NCBI GenBank assembly: GCA_022570795.1
Contig: JAKUDP010000014.1
Span: 186,001 to 250,000 of the forward strand
DNA: 64,000 nt
Direction of reading: 5' to 3'
Source: Sphaerulina vaccinii
Taxonomy: Eukaryota; Ascomycota; Dothideomycetes; Mycosphaerellales; Mycosphaerellaceae
The first letter of the stretch is position 1. Each line of letters opens with the position of its first letter. Below are positions 13,832 to 25,051 of the stretch, in pieces. The translations under genes were made by a program, and so were the position numbers. The notes under the pieces are model-generated. The model was given only the letters and a program-made list of their open reading frames with translations, was not told where the DNA came from and did not search any database.

Positions 13832-16009
13832 CTAAACCAAAACAATCACTGACTCTTTCCACTCTATATTGATATACTCATGCTTGATCTCAGGCATCTC
13901 TTTCGCGGCACGGATATAAGCAAGACCGACTCTGCGATACTTCTCCGAGTCCATTCCATCTGGTACAATAAGCAAGCCACAATAATCCATTAAGTTCACA
14001 CAAGTGATAGTCTTGCCGGCGAGACTGTTTGCCAATTGCGAAGAGTCTAAAGCCATCGTGATGCGACCGCATTTCAAGTCCCTGCCCGAGCTTAAAGTGC
14101 CCACGATCGCTGCTGAGATGCACTTTAATGTCAAAGCTGCTCCTCTAGCCCGGCCCATGGACATGCTGACTTGACTTGTGAAGTTCTGCACTACGGATCG
14201 GGTGAGAGGATTCTGCTGTTTGGACTTGTGCAGCTGCGCGTCTCCATGGTAGCGTACCTCGCCTTCATGCGACGCCCACGACCACGAAGGGCTCAAAGGC
14301 ATTGCAGGGTTCGTTGTGGTACGTTCTGGTATATTGTCTTCTGTCACGGGTCCAGAGCGCATAAAACACAGGCCTCGCGCGATATCTGCGCGCCACATGC
14401 CACAAATGTACTTATCCCCAGTCCTTTGTATCACACGTGTTGCGAACGCCCAGATTGCGGGTAATCGGTCTTTCGAATATGTGATGCTCTTACGAGTGTA
14501 CTCGTCGATTAGCTTTGCCCATTCGTCATACATGCGTTGTACTACTGCTGGTGTCGCACTTGGTTGTGGCCCTTCCTTGAAGTGCTGACCAGACTTTTGC
14601 AAAGTTTTACCAGTCGACTGAGGATGACCGAAACATATAAGGATCTCGCCACCGCTGCCTATGATGCCCTCATCCTTCAAGATTTCTAGCGGTCGTTCAG
14701 GCGGACAGTGTCGAACATTCTGGCTGGCGCAATCGATGATCGCTGCAGATTTCGGCAGTGGTCTTCCTTGGAGACCCCTAGATTTTGCCAGGGTGTTATC
14801 GTTAAACAGCTGGAGCAGACAAGCAGGGATTCCTGATTCTGCAGCCATAGCCTCGAACTCTTGATGTTTCTCCATCGAGCAATCCCAGATGATTTGACCT
14901 GGCAGAAAATGAATCACCCTTCGGGAAAGCGTCAGCTCCTACAGGCACCAAGCTCTGCTATATAGTGGCTGTGGGCTGTATGTATAGTCGAAATACTGTC
15001 GGCTCAAGAAAGGGTGAATCGCGAGTGATCGACCAGGATTTGGTGTCGGCCAGATAAGTGGTCTCATCTGGAGCTCACTGCGCTGTAAGAACAGGCCTTC
15101 GTCTCTTGCGCCGCCAGTAGCAGCTATGGTTGCGAAGCTGTTGGCGTATATGTCTGCCATTCTGACACTCTCTTGCTCCCAGTCCGAATCGCTGTCTTGT
15201 ATTATGCAGAGAGAATCAATCCATATATATGACAACCCCAAGCTTTGAGTCACCTGAATGGCATCCTTGAACTTCGGAGTAAGCAGATGGTAGGGTATAT
15301 TGTCATAATAGTCGCCCTGGAGATCCAAGGTGGTCCTGGGTAGTCCGTTAAGGTCCGGATTCGGTCCCCAGCAGTGGGTCAAAGTCACGTACTGGCCGCG
15401 ACAGTCAGGCGTGCCAGCTACCAGCTGCACTTTAGGCGCCTCTTTATCGCTGTCTTCAATCTGAATGAGCCGTGCTGGAAACGCTTCAGAGAATGGCATA
15501 TTGCATTCAGAGTGGCCTTCCTTGCATGCATTACCCCAGCTTCGAAGTGCCACTAGGAGACCAGGCGGGACCTGACCGCCAGGTGCGTGATACCCATAGG
15601 CACCCACGTTACCTATACCATCCCATATGTAGTTTTTGAAGAAACGAAACTTCAAGGCAAGAGCAGTGCAATCACCACGAGCCCAAGCGATTGCGAAGTC
15701 GTTGCGCAAAAAGTTGATGTCGTCGACGAGAATTACACGCAGTGGCGCTCGCTCATCTATGGGCGTTTTCTGGAGGTGGTAGGCACATATGAGAGTGCAG
15801 AGATGACAGCCATTGGCAGCTGCCATTCGTGCTTCGTTGAACGTGTTATGCCAGGGATATCGCACATCTTTCTCGATTCTCTTGTCCCACAAGACGTGAC
15901 CTTGCGGTATAAGCACCCGCGCGCCCCAGGCTCTCTCGAGAAGGATCGAGCATGGCCAGCATAGGACGTTGGCTTTCAGGTGATCTTGGAATGAGGCAGA
16001 CCCGGACAT
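13832..16009 (-). pseudogene. HET-domain gene interrupted by one in-frame TAG
   Basis: HET domain proteins act in heterokaryon incompatibility and are a fungal allorecognition family. Reading on the minus strand from ATG 16009, residues about 210-290 hold the HET core (YVTLTHCWG, then YIWIDSLCIIQDSDSDW), leading to the conserved RAWCL motif. The next codon is TAG (14939-14941), where family members usually have Gln-Glu (RAWCLQE); the same frame then stays open to 13832 through SRRVIHFLPGQIIWDC and the variable C-terminal region. There is no frameshift, and the gap is too small for a normal intron. About 725 codons in total. A single nonsense change (CAG to TAG is the simplest route) or a sequencing error explains this. 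It converges with the adhesin gene about 75 bp away. Confidence 0.8.
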
Positions 16010-17017
16010 TGGAATCGGAGTGTCAAGAGGTTTCCGAAGTCAAGTCAATACATCCAGAGCTGAGAACCCTCAGCGCGAGTGCGAGCGTGTCCAAAGACGC
16101 CACGAACGCCTTTAAACGCCATCGTTTGATCGTAGAAATGCCAGAATCTCTCATCGAGATCACAGCAAGTGATGGTATGATAAGAGATACAATGGAGTGC
16201 ACCAAGAAGAAAGCTTGATGAGCGGAGAAGTGTGGTCGTTGTGCTGGATAGATCCAGGGAAGATTGCGAAGGTGGAAATGAAGTGAAGTCGTGTCACGGT
16301 GTCAGAACTGGCCAACCTGGAAATCGACAAACCGTCTCTGTGCTTTTGAACCCGAGTCTTCACACCCTTGCTCCGGGCCAATGCTTTTCTCTCGCTCGCA
16401 CGAACTGTTCTCGGACATCGCCATAAACATCATCAACATGCTCATCACATCCAGTCTCAGCAGATCCATTCACTGGAATCGAGTTCCCCGTCCGTGATGA
16501 GTTCTCGCTCGAGACCCCGGCGCTCCGCATACATTGTCACTCATATACAAGATGAAGATCGATACCGCGAGTGGCAAAGAGAACCACGCGTGTGGATTAT
16601 GGGCAGCCCAACTCTACGCTGCCTCATAAACTCGTGGACACCTGCATTTTGTGGGAGTGTGACAATGATATAGGCCCCGGAGCACACCAAAGGCTCGCCC
16701 GAGCTGCGTTCGGCTATACAATATCGCACAGTATATCACCTTTGTGGAGACGTCCCGCATATACCTCCTTACTCAAGTGCAGAAAACAGCACACCGCAGT
16801 CGACGAGGACGTAAGCCGTTGCCCTGCTCAAGGTGGTGCATCTCCATTTCGGCTCATACCATTCCCTGAGTCGGTTCGACTACTGCAATTGAGCAGCATC
16901 ATGCAGTAAGTAGCATGAATGGGACCTGGCGTTTGACATCACAAGTCAACTTACCATGTCTGCTTCTTGAGGCCGCTCATGCCCATGGGTCTTACTGACT
17001 GAACTATCACCGAAGCA
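16010..17017. other. Intergenic, about 1 kb between divergent genes
   Basis: This separates the minus-strand HET gene from the plus-strand tannase gene. Only short open frames without recognisable domains were seen, and no RNA gene or obvious repeat. It likely contains both promoters. Confidence 0.4.
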
Positions 17018-18680
17018 ATGAAGTTCAACACCATACTAGCCAGTGCCTTGCCATTGGCATCAGCAGCCCGGAACTGCAGTGTTGCAAGTGTACAATCGCT
17101 TGTTGACAATCTAAACCTTACCGGGACCACCAATATCGTCACTTTCGCAAAACGAATCGACTCAAATGCCACGATACAAGAATTCAAGACCTTTGTGGGA
17201 GCGCGCAACTTCCAGACCAACATACCTGCTGTATGTGCTTTCAGGATAAATGGCTCCACCACGGCAGGCTCGAAATATGGCTTCGGAGCATTGCTTCCTG
17301 ATACCTGGAACGAACGAATGATGTCAGTCGGTACCTCGTCTATTCATCCGAGCTTCACTGACTGCAAGCAGGGGCGCTGTACCAGATGCAGGTATCGACT
17401 GGTCCATGATGAGTGCCGGCCTAAAGTATGGCTTCGCCGTCATCGGTTCAAACAGTGGACACGACGAGATCGATTATGAAGCTTCCTGGGTCACTCCAGA
17501 CGCGCTGATCGACTGGGGCTACCGAGCTCTGCACGAGTCCACTGTCCTGGGAAAAGCTATCGTCAAAGCTTGGTATGGGCAATTATCTAGCTACCACTAC
17601 TTGACGGGTTGTTCGACTGGCGGTCGTCAGGCATTCAAGTCCATACAAGACTTTCCCAAGGACTACGATGGTGTAGTTGCAGGTGCTCCTGCCTGGTGGA
17701 CGAAGCGATAGCAGCTATGGAATCTGAAAACGACTACGTACAATGCCCCGGCCAACTCATCCCACTCAATACCAGACTCGCTCTTCAGCGTAATCGGCGA
17801 CGAAGTGCTTCGTCAATGCGACTCACAGGAAGGACTCGTCGACAAAGTGCTTTCAGACCCCGCTGGCTGCGCTTTCGATCCGACCACCCTCCTCTGTAGC
17901 AAGAACTCCACCACCTCTTGTCTGCAGCCTCGTCAGCTCGAGACTCTGTACAAGATCTACAGCGACTGGGTAGATGTCAACCAAACATTCATCTATAGTC
18001 ATTTGTTTCTGGGGAGCGAGGCAAGCTGGGCCCAGCAGATTGGCGATGGCGATGAAGCTACCATATCCTGGCAGTACTGGTATATGCGAAATATCCTCAA
18101 CTTGACCGGCTTCACGTGGTATGATCTGGACTACGAGACTGTAAAAATTGCAGACAAGCTCGATCCTGGGAATGCTACTGCGGACAACTTCGATCTCACT
18201 CCATTCTACGAAAATGGAGGCAAGCTGATCCACTGGCACGGCCTCTCTGACGCCGCAGTATCGCCAGGCGTAAGCATTTACTTTCACGATCATGTGAAAC
18301 AGGAAGTCATCAGCCAGGACGTTTTGATCGACGATTTCTATCGCCTCTTCCTCATTCCTGGTCTGGAGCACTGCTATGGAACACCCGATAATATGGACGC
18401 ACCATGGTATTTGGCTGGTCCGTCTCAGGCAAGTCAGTTTGACTTTCTTCCGGACAACGTTGTCGCCAATACTGTGCATGATTCCATGCTGTCCATCATG
18501 GCGTGGGTCGAGAACGGCACTGCACCAGAATATATTGTTGCGACCAACTTCTTCAACAACGCGAACCCTACGACGCTCAAACATAATCGGAAGATCTGCC
18601 CGTATCCCCAGCTGGCGAAGTATAGTGGGACAGGCAATAGCTCTCATGAGGATCTGTGGAATTGCGAATATCGCTACTAG
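17018..18680 (+). pseudogene. Tannase/feruloyl esterase family gene with an in-frame TAG
   Basis: Family members are secreted serine esterases that hydrolyse gallate or ferulate esters. The start MKFNTILASALPLASA is a signal peptide. A small intron near 17323-17371 is needed to change frame; candidate splice pairs are GTCAGT/CAG (49 bp) or GTACCT/AAG (37 bp). The nucleophile motif GCSTGGRQAF lies at about 17610, the acidic residue in HGLSDAAVSP at about 18240, and the catalytic His in IPGLEHCYG at about 18360. The Cys residues next to Ser and His match the disulfide typical of this family. At 17709-17711 an in-frame TAG follows GAPAWWTKR, and the same frame continues with QLWNLKTTTYNAP to the stop at 18680, so the esterase is either recently inactivated or the base is wrong. 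Intact length would be about 537 codons. Confidence 0.8.
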
Positions 18681-19398
18681 TCTTGAGTAGATCTGACTTC
18701 TGAGATTTCGGATCGGCCTCTGCTACATCGTTCGAGACCTCCAAACGGCTACCAAGGTGTGATAGATTACCAACAGCAGACGACAATAAGATATAAAAGC
18801 ACTCATCATCTTGGACGCCAAGTGGATCTTCCTTTGCCGATATGCCTTCCGCCTCGCATGGCACGCCACCAAAAACGAGACACTGCGAACCACAGCCATT
18901 CGTTTTCAGGTACCCCTGAAGCGAAACGGACAAGATTGCTACGTATCTCTCCAGCCATTCAGTTTCAAGTTACAGACTGAGCATCAGCAAGCAGCTTGGA
19001 GTCAAACACTATGGAGCATTGCTACACGACTAAACTATGCCTCAGTGTCTCTAAGTCCACGATTCACAATAAGAAATGTTGTTCTCCACTGCCATCCGAT
19101 TTGAGAGTCGTGAGCACCGGGCCGAGCTCGTCGGCGGAAGGCTGGCAGCCGGATGTGAAGTGAAGAGAAGAATTGTTTGCTGCGGCATGAACCATAGGTG
19201 AGCTTTGGTGCTACCACTTCAATTATTTCTTGCTGAATTCTCTTCCTCCTTCTTTCCTCAAACACGACGATCATCGTGCATTTAATCACCACTGTCACCA
19301 CAAACCACATCCCGCACACTCACGCTACAATCCCCCGGAGTCCACATTGCCAGATATACTGGCATTATCACATCACACCTTCACTCGTACCAACCACC
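18681..19398. other. Intergenic with one inverted-repeat element
   Basis: No gene was recognised. The stretch holds one copy of a small inverted-repeat element (18866-18930, listed separately) and a pyrimidine-rich, likely 5' UTR segment ahead of ATG 19399. Confidence 0.4.
18866..18930. repeat. Small inverted-repeat element, copy 1
   Basis: AAAACGA at 18872-18878 pairs with TCGTTTT at 18900-18906, followed by CAGGTACCC. The interior and 3' flank closely match copy 2 at about 23094-23136. Confidence 0.6.
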
Positions 19399-20432
19399 AT
19401 GTCAGACCACCAGAAGAGCAGGAAACATCCGGCCGACGAACGCGCCCACGTGGAGTCCGGAATGAAGAGAGCCGTCGCCGCCATGAAGCGACACGAACAA
19501 GACAAAGAAGACAGAGAAGCGCAAGAGGCGCTTAAGGTACGCTTTTGTCTCCGCAGAACCGCCCGTCGAGTACTAATGGGGCGAAACAGACGAACAGATT
19601 TCAGCATTGGAGCATTCTCGGTCTGCGATTCGGCCGCATGCGTGACTCGGAGTACAATGAACCATGCATCGTCTGGGCGACTCGAGACCTGCATAGTGGC
19701 CTTACATTCAGGGACTGGCCAGCTGCATGCGAACGTCCATTACAGCACGTAGCCTCCACAATGCTCACACCTGATTATCCAAAAAGAAAAGAGCTCCACC
19801 AGAGACTAGACGCACTTTACGCAAACTCACGGGCCTTCCAGGAAACCGAAGCCATGGACATCATCATCAGACACGAAGCACAGCTGATCGTGGAATTCAA
19901 CGACTGCTACGAGATGGATATCGAATACCTCAAGCACATGAAATACATAGATCTCAAGCAAGGCGAATCAATCAGTTGGCAAACAGACATCCAAGCTGCA
20001 GGCAAAATGATCTTCACGGATCTACAAGAAGCATACACCGCCGAAGTATTCCCATGCTTAGAGACTGTGGTCATCGCGGCGCAGTACCTTCACTCTGTCT
20101 GGGATGACTTGGAGGAAGATGGTCAAGGCTGGCTACTCTCCGATCCGAGATATCTGGACCTCGTGGTACTGCGCATCCACATACAGATCTGGAACGTCCA
20201 AGGCTCTGCTGAACAACGCAAGATGATTACGAACATGCCGCTTAGTGGAGCACTCCAAGATCTGATAGACCTCCGTCAGCATGAATTCGATGCGGACATC
20301 AAGGACAACGGACTTCGGCTTAACATCATTCGCGATCGAGATCGACTTGTACAGCTTGCCAGCGCTAGCCCAATCGCAGCTGCAGCGGTCGGAGCTGAGC
20401 ACCGTAGACCAATGGAACTTGGAAGACGATAG
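19399..20432 (+). CDS. Conserved-looking hypothetical protein (2 exons)
   Basis: Two exons, 19399-19536 and 20432-terminated 19590-20432, are joined by a 53-bp intron with a TACTAAT branch site and CAG acceptor, giving about 326 residues. The N-terminus is strongly basic and charged (MSDHQKSRKHPADERAH), possibly a nuclear or coiled segment. The rest is acidic and helical-looking, with Trp-rich spots (FRDWPAACERP, LHSVWDDLEEDGQGW). No signal peptide, membrane segment or catalytic motif was recognised. The start was chosen because ATG 19399 keeps exon 1 in phase with exon 2. Function unknown. Confidence 0.6.
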
Positions 20433-20859
20433 GATGCGATCGATGGTGCAGCTTGACAGAATGGGCTCGAGGGTAACTCTTGACTGAAGATCTTTGAGTC
20501 AGCTCAATAGCAAAGAGTTGGCGGTCTTGAAACGAACGCGATTCTGAGTCAGTTCATGATGCGATGGGATAAAGGTCTCAAAATCAGAAATTCAGAGTCA
20601 GGTTACAAGTTGGACTTCTGTGTCATGTAACTCGCCTCTCGCCTCCTTCGACAACAACGAGCTTTGACTCTTCCATCCTCGATCAACATCCTGATAGCAA
20701 GGCGCGGTGATCACAACATTTTCATCTTCCATATGACCGTTCTTCTGCCCCAAGGTAGATGTAGCTTGTGGTCTTGCTGTCCTCAATCGAATCATTCCTT
20801 GGTTTCACGAGCGACTGCCCTTGGATTCGCATTTGTCCTGCAGACCTTGTGAGACCTTC
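20433..20859. other. Gap between convergent genes with two TGAGTCA sites
   Basis: No gene was seen. Two identical palindromic TGAGTCA heptamers (AP-1/Gcn4-like) lie at 20495-20501 and 20545-20551, with a variant AGAGTCA near 20594. Their position downstream of two convergent genes makes a promoter role doubtful. Confidence 0.3.
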
Positions 20860-21864
20860 TTAGGCTTTGCCGAGCGTTCCTAGCCACTGTTTGCGAGCCA
20901 CTTCCCATCCAGCGTTTGCCATCCTCTCGAGGTACGCTTTATCTGCCTCCGAAATTGTCCAGCTAGGAATCGCCTCCAGAAAGTACGCCTTGAGGGCAGG
21001 GTCGTGGTTCTTGCTGCATGTGCCAACCTTGCAGAGATGCTCGCTGCCCTGCAATACGACGTTTCGGTGCCATACGGCCCAGCACAAAGGAGCATTGTCG
21101 CCCTGTAATGGTTGTAGGTCAGTAACTAGTCATAACAGCTTGAATGTGCCTTGTCTGCTTACCAGTGACTGTTTCTCGACACCGCATTTTGGCTGATGAC
21201 TGCATTCGTAACCACGGAGCTTATGACCACACAATCCAACCCACCAAGGCTCAGCCTTAGCCTCAGCCTCGTCCTGATTCTCATCTCGTCTTGTGTTGGC
21301 AGAATTTGCAGCGCTCTCGTTGCCTTTGTCAGGAAAGGCGGAGCCCAATCTTGGCGGCTCCAATAAGGCCAGCAGACGATCAGTGACTGCCTTGTCGGAG
21401 AAGAAGTCGTCGGGTGGAGCAATGATAGGTTGGTTGGTACCTAGAGTGTGTGCCGTTGCTCCCGAGCTGACGACTGATGTCAACTCGGGGTCAACGGCAG
21501 CCTTGTCAGTGCGTGCAGCATACTTAGCATCTCGAGCGTTGTGGAGGAGGAGAGTGATGTCAGTGTATGATTTGGTGCTGCGGTAGTGGTTCCACACGTC
21601 TTGAGCGGCATCGGTGTTTGTGTTTACTGCATTTGCAACAAGTTGGACATATGCGGCAAAGCATCGCAGAGAGTCCTTTTCATACTCGCTACGAGTTGGA
21701 ATTTCTTCCAAGTCATCGAGAATCTTGCTGAGTTCACATGCGTCTGGTCCTCGGATGACAGTTGTCAATGCGCGTAATGCAACGCGAAGATCGCGGAGGA
21801 AGAAAAGATCGGAGATGTCTCGACAAGACACGATGAAAGTGCCACTGGCGATTTGTCGCGGCAT
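20860..21864 (-). CDS. Hypothetical Cys/His-containing protein (2 exons)
   Basis: On the minus strand, exon 1 runs 21864-21163 and exon 2 runs 21102-20860, with a 60-bp intron (GTAAGC donor, CAG acceptor). Both exons are multiples of three, giving about 314 residues. The start is placed at MPRQIASGTF, since the longer open frame to 22005 begins with a Phe-rich run that looks like UTR. The second half has spaced Cys and His residues (CGHKLRGYECSHQPKC, then GSEHLCKVGTCSKNHDP) that could bind zinc, but no named zinc-finger family fits. No signal peptide or membrane segment. Function unknown. Confidence 0.6.
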
Positions 21865-23090
21865 GTTTGTTTGGATGGTTAGATGGCTCTTGCGCATCAG
21901 AAGGTTGTTGAAGAGGTTGCGGTTGTAGGTGGGGAATGTCGAGTGTGTGCTGTGTTGTGGAGCGAAAATGAAGAAGAAGAAGAAGCGAAACTCTTCGACA
22001 AGCAACAGAATCGCACTCTGAGCTGCGGTCCGTCCCGCACTGAATATTCACCTTCACATCTCGCAGGAGACATGTTCGCCAATGTGGTGCGTTATGTCCC
22101 TCCGAGACGCATCAGAACTTCCCTTCACGCAGCACAGCAAGCATAATCGTCGACGAAATGCAGCGACTCTGCGCAGCTCCCCTGAATAAGACCTAAAGAC
22201 CACGGTTGCTGTCGGTTCTTAATCGGGACCACCCACAGTTCCTAAGCGCTTCACCAGCTATGCCAGTGTAATCGACGTCGCAGCAGCTGTACGCGTGCCT
22301 GTTGGCTGTCGTTATAGCTTGCTCTTGTTCTGCTTAAAGCGTGTGATGATTGCGACTTCAGAGTTCAGACGCGTTACTGTAGGGAAGTTTTCAGGAGTCG
22401 GGCGACCTGCACTCTGAAGCGAAACTGGATCGCATAGCTGAGAGTCCTGCGAATGAGATGAGTGAGGCGGCTGATGTGTCTTGCACCTTTGCAGAAGGCT
22501 GTGTGATCAGCCTGTCAATGAAGTGAAGCGAGAGTCGATAGCGCTTCGCGCGAGCTTCGGCCGCTGATCCCTGCAGCCGTTGGGGACGTGCATGCTTCTT
22601 GGTTTCGTGCCTGCGTGAGGAATGAGGATGTCTTCCTTCTCAATACCACGACTCTTACTCGCAATGAGCCAATAACTACTCTTTTGATCTTCATCGGTAA
22701 ACGAAAGGAAACTACTGCAGGAACAGCGCGAAATTGAAATGAGCCGTGTTGTTGTGTAGATCAAGAGTAAGCATTGGACGCAGGGCGAGAAGGAGCCGTA
22801 AGCGTTGAGAAGGCGGACGGAGAATGATGGAACAAGATGCGGGAGATGTGAAAGATGAAGGATGAAGATGTGGTGTTGTTGCGGATATAAACGAAGAAGG
22901 AAGAATGAAGGAAGGATGTCGGGCTACGCTGCTAATTCGTTGGGAAGGAACGATGGAAGCGCGCGCCTCCCTTCCAGCACGCGATTACCGAGCAAGACAT
23001 GATATGATGATTGCGCTGCGGAACATAGAGCTGCTCATAAACTGAATACTCTTGGCCGATCTGCCTGTGTCTCACCACAGAATACCTCCT

Positions 23091-23140
23091 TGAAAACGAG
23101 ACGCCGCGAAGCACAGCCATTCGTTTCCAGGTACCCGTAA
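23091..23140. repeat. Small inverted-repeat element, copy 2
   Basis: It matches copy 1 over about 45 bp: ACGAGAC, then CACAGCCATTCGTTT and CAGGTACCC. Confidence 0.6.
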
Positions 23141-23190
23141 TCAAGATCGATGAGCTTTGCGAGATTACTGTGCTATAATCCTAGACCGCT

Positions 23191-23232
23191 ACACTGTCAG
23201 CCACAGTTACGCGTTTTGCTGGACGCGCAAAC
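23191..23232. repeat. Small inverted-repeat element, copy 3 (partial)
   Basis: It shares CTGTCAGCC, CGTTTTG and TGGACGCGC with copy 4 but lacks the left AAAACGA arm. Confidence 0.45.
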
Positions 23233-23347
23233 GGAAAGCAGCCGGGCTGTGGATCGCGCAGAGCTAGCAATAGCGAAGGAAAGAGAAGACACTCGATTCC
23301 TTATGTGTTTCTATCCGTCCCTCGCAGTATTGCACAGAGCGCATCCT

Positions 23348-23402
23348 CAAAAACGACACGCTGTCAGCCGCAGCCATTCGTTTTGGTGGACGCGCCAATA
23401 AA
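23348..23402. repeat. Small inverted-repeat element, copy 4
   Basis: It has the left arm AAAACGA, the core GCAGCCATTCGTTTT and the right flank GGTGGACGCGCC. The core is shared with copies 1 and 2, and the right flank with copies 3 and 5. Confidence 0.6.
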
Positions 23403-23440
23403 AATCACTCCAGCTGGCAAGTGAGCATAAGCTTACGACG

Positions 23441-23495
23441 ATAAAACAAATGGCTGTGATCCGCAGCCGTTCGTTTTTGCGGACGCCTGTGAGCA
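23441..23495. repeat. Small inverted-repeat element, copy 5
   Basis: It forms the best hairpin of the family: AAACAAATGGCTG pairs with CAGCCGTTCGTTT over 13 positions including G-T pairs, with a short loop. GCGGACGC follows, as in copies 3 and 4. Confidence 0.6.
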
Positions 23496-23761
23496 AGAAG
23501 TGAAACGATGGCACAGGGAAATAAGGAGACGTTGGATGAGCCGAAGACCTCCGACTCTGCCTAGCATTTGCACTACTATATGCAACACCTGAGCTCTGAC
23601 CCGACGACGACCACTGGATGAGGTCCTGAGAAGTCAAGTCGGAATGCTAGCCTCCTCTCCTATACGCGGCAATCATATCGGCGCTTGACGTCCCACGTCG
23701 CATCGTGGCCCCTGCTTTCGTTCCCCTTCTTACGATCAGCTGCAGATGCTGACTCAAGCCG

Positions 23762-25051
23762 TCAGACAGCTCCCCGGAGTCGTTCGCCAGCCTTCATGCC
23801 CTCGGGACCTCCTGCCTGATTCTGGCTCTGCTGAAACAGAGCCTCCAGACGCTCCAACATCTCCGGCTCTTGCTTGATCAGGGTGACTTGAACCCACTCT
23901 CTCACTCCCTCCTCAGCGCCGTTCACATCTGCAGGACCAGGATCCATACCCATGTACTCTTTGGCTGCAAAGAAGCACAACATCGCATCGCTATGCTTCT
24001 CACCGCATTCCTCACGGATATCCACAGTCCAGGTGTCTCCACCTTCTGCATTCACCTGAGGATGGCCGAGATGCTGCATGAAGGCCTTAACCGCGTCTAG
24101 CTGAGGACGTAGCTTTTTCAGGAGCTCGATCTTGTTGCCACCAAAGGAGCTGAGGCTATATAGTCGAATGCGGTGTGCGGCTTGGAGGACGACAGTGAGG
24201 ATCCAATGCTTCTGAGTGCGGAACGGAATGACGACCTTATCGTAACAGTCAATGGTGATGTCTGTGAGGCCATGAAGCTCTGCAAGAGTAGGGATCTTGC
24301 CGGAGTCCAAGATCAACTCCTGGCTGTGCATGGGAAGCATCATGCTTGTGTTACCAATCCATGCCTTTCTCTTGGCCTTCGTGAGTTTCTGCATGAGGAC
24401 CAGAAAGCTGTCGATCGCCCGGCTGCTGAGCTCTGGCTCGAGCTCAGATATTTGTAAGTTCGGGCCGGAGCTGTGACTTTGCAGCGCACCGTTACCTGAT
24501 AGGTGGAGCTTCAGCCCCAGTCGTTCGTGGTGCATGACAAGACGCAGCTGATTGACGTACTTGGTACTTTCATCTGCCTCTTGTTGCCGTGCGAGATACT
24601 CCTCTGTTCCGGGACGCCATACGTTCACCAAGTACTTCATCTGCTCGATCGAGAGTGTCGAAAACTCCTCGCGCTGTTGCATAGTCCGCATGAGAACAAG
24701 CTTGTAGTTCGGTCCTACGGGCAATCGGACTCCATCCCATTCGGGCATATCAGGCCAGGTAGTGCCATCGGACTGCGGTGCTACTATCATGGTGAACCTC
24801 ATGGCCTGCTGTTGGTTGACCTGCTCTTCGTATTCACCAGGTGCAAATTGGGGAGAATCTTGAAATTTCTTGATCAAATCGACGATTTCGTGGTGATGCT
24901 TCCACATCAGGTATACTCGAGTCTCCGGCGGGGCCTTGAGCTTATCTCCATACTCTTGGTCGAGGATGGCTAGCATGGAGTGCTCTGCGTCCGTGTCTAG
25001 GAGAGCTTTGCGGAGGCGTTGCAGATCGTGGGCTATGATTTTATTTGCCAT
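23762..25051 (-). CDS. Hypothetical protein with a degenerate Ulp1/C48-like fold (tentative)
   Basis: Single-exon minus-strand frame of about 429 residues starting at MANKIIAHDLQ (ATG 25051). The frame stays open to 25378, but the upstream part is Ser/Thr/Phe-rich and looks like UTR. Residues about 290-400 resemble Ulp1-type SUMO proteases in order of motifs: VVIPFRTQKHWILTVV around a His-Trp pair, a following strand LYSLSSFGG where active enzymes have an Asp, and SDAMLCFFAAKEYM where the DCG catalytic Cys is expected. The Asp and the DCG motif are not conserved, so if the resemblance is real the protein is likely catalytically dead or rewired. No signal peptide. The family call is inference; the gene itself is well supported by its long open frame. 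Confidence 0.6.
   Translation of the reverse strand: MANKIIAHDLQRLRKALLDTDAEHSMLAILDQEYGDKLKAPPETRVYLMWKHHHEIVDLIKKFQDSPQFAPGEYEEQVNQQQAMRFTMIVAPQSDGTTWPDMPEWDGVRLPVGPNYKLVLMRTMQQREEFSTLSIEQMKYLVNVWRPGTEEYLARQQEADESTKYVNQLRLVMHHERLGLKLHLSGNGALQSHSSGPNLQISELEPELSSRAIDSFLVLMQKLTKAKRKAWIGNTSMMLPMHSQELILDSGKIPTLAELHGLTDITIDCYDKVVIPFRTQKHWILTVVLQAAHRIRLYSLSSFGGNKIELLKKLRPQLDAVKAFMQHLGHPQVNAEGGDTWTVDIREECGEKHSDAMLCFFAAKEYMGMDPGPADVNGAEEGVREWVQVTLIKQEPEMLERLEALFQQSQNQAGGPEGMKAGERLRGAV

Larger units (their letters stand above)
21865..23761. other. Long intergenic region with four inverted-repeat copies
   Basis: About 1.9 kb with no supported gene. Four copies of the small inverted-repeat element occur between 23090 and 23495 and are listed separately. 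The interval 22150-22900 shows nothing I can identify. Confidence 0.4.

Noticed and set aside
14883..14941. Small intron removing the TAG in the first HET gene
   Set aside because: The only GT-AG pair around the stop is about 24 bp, too short, and removing it would cut the conserved HET block.
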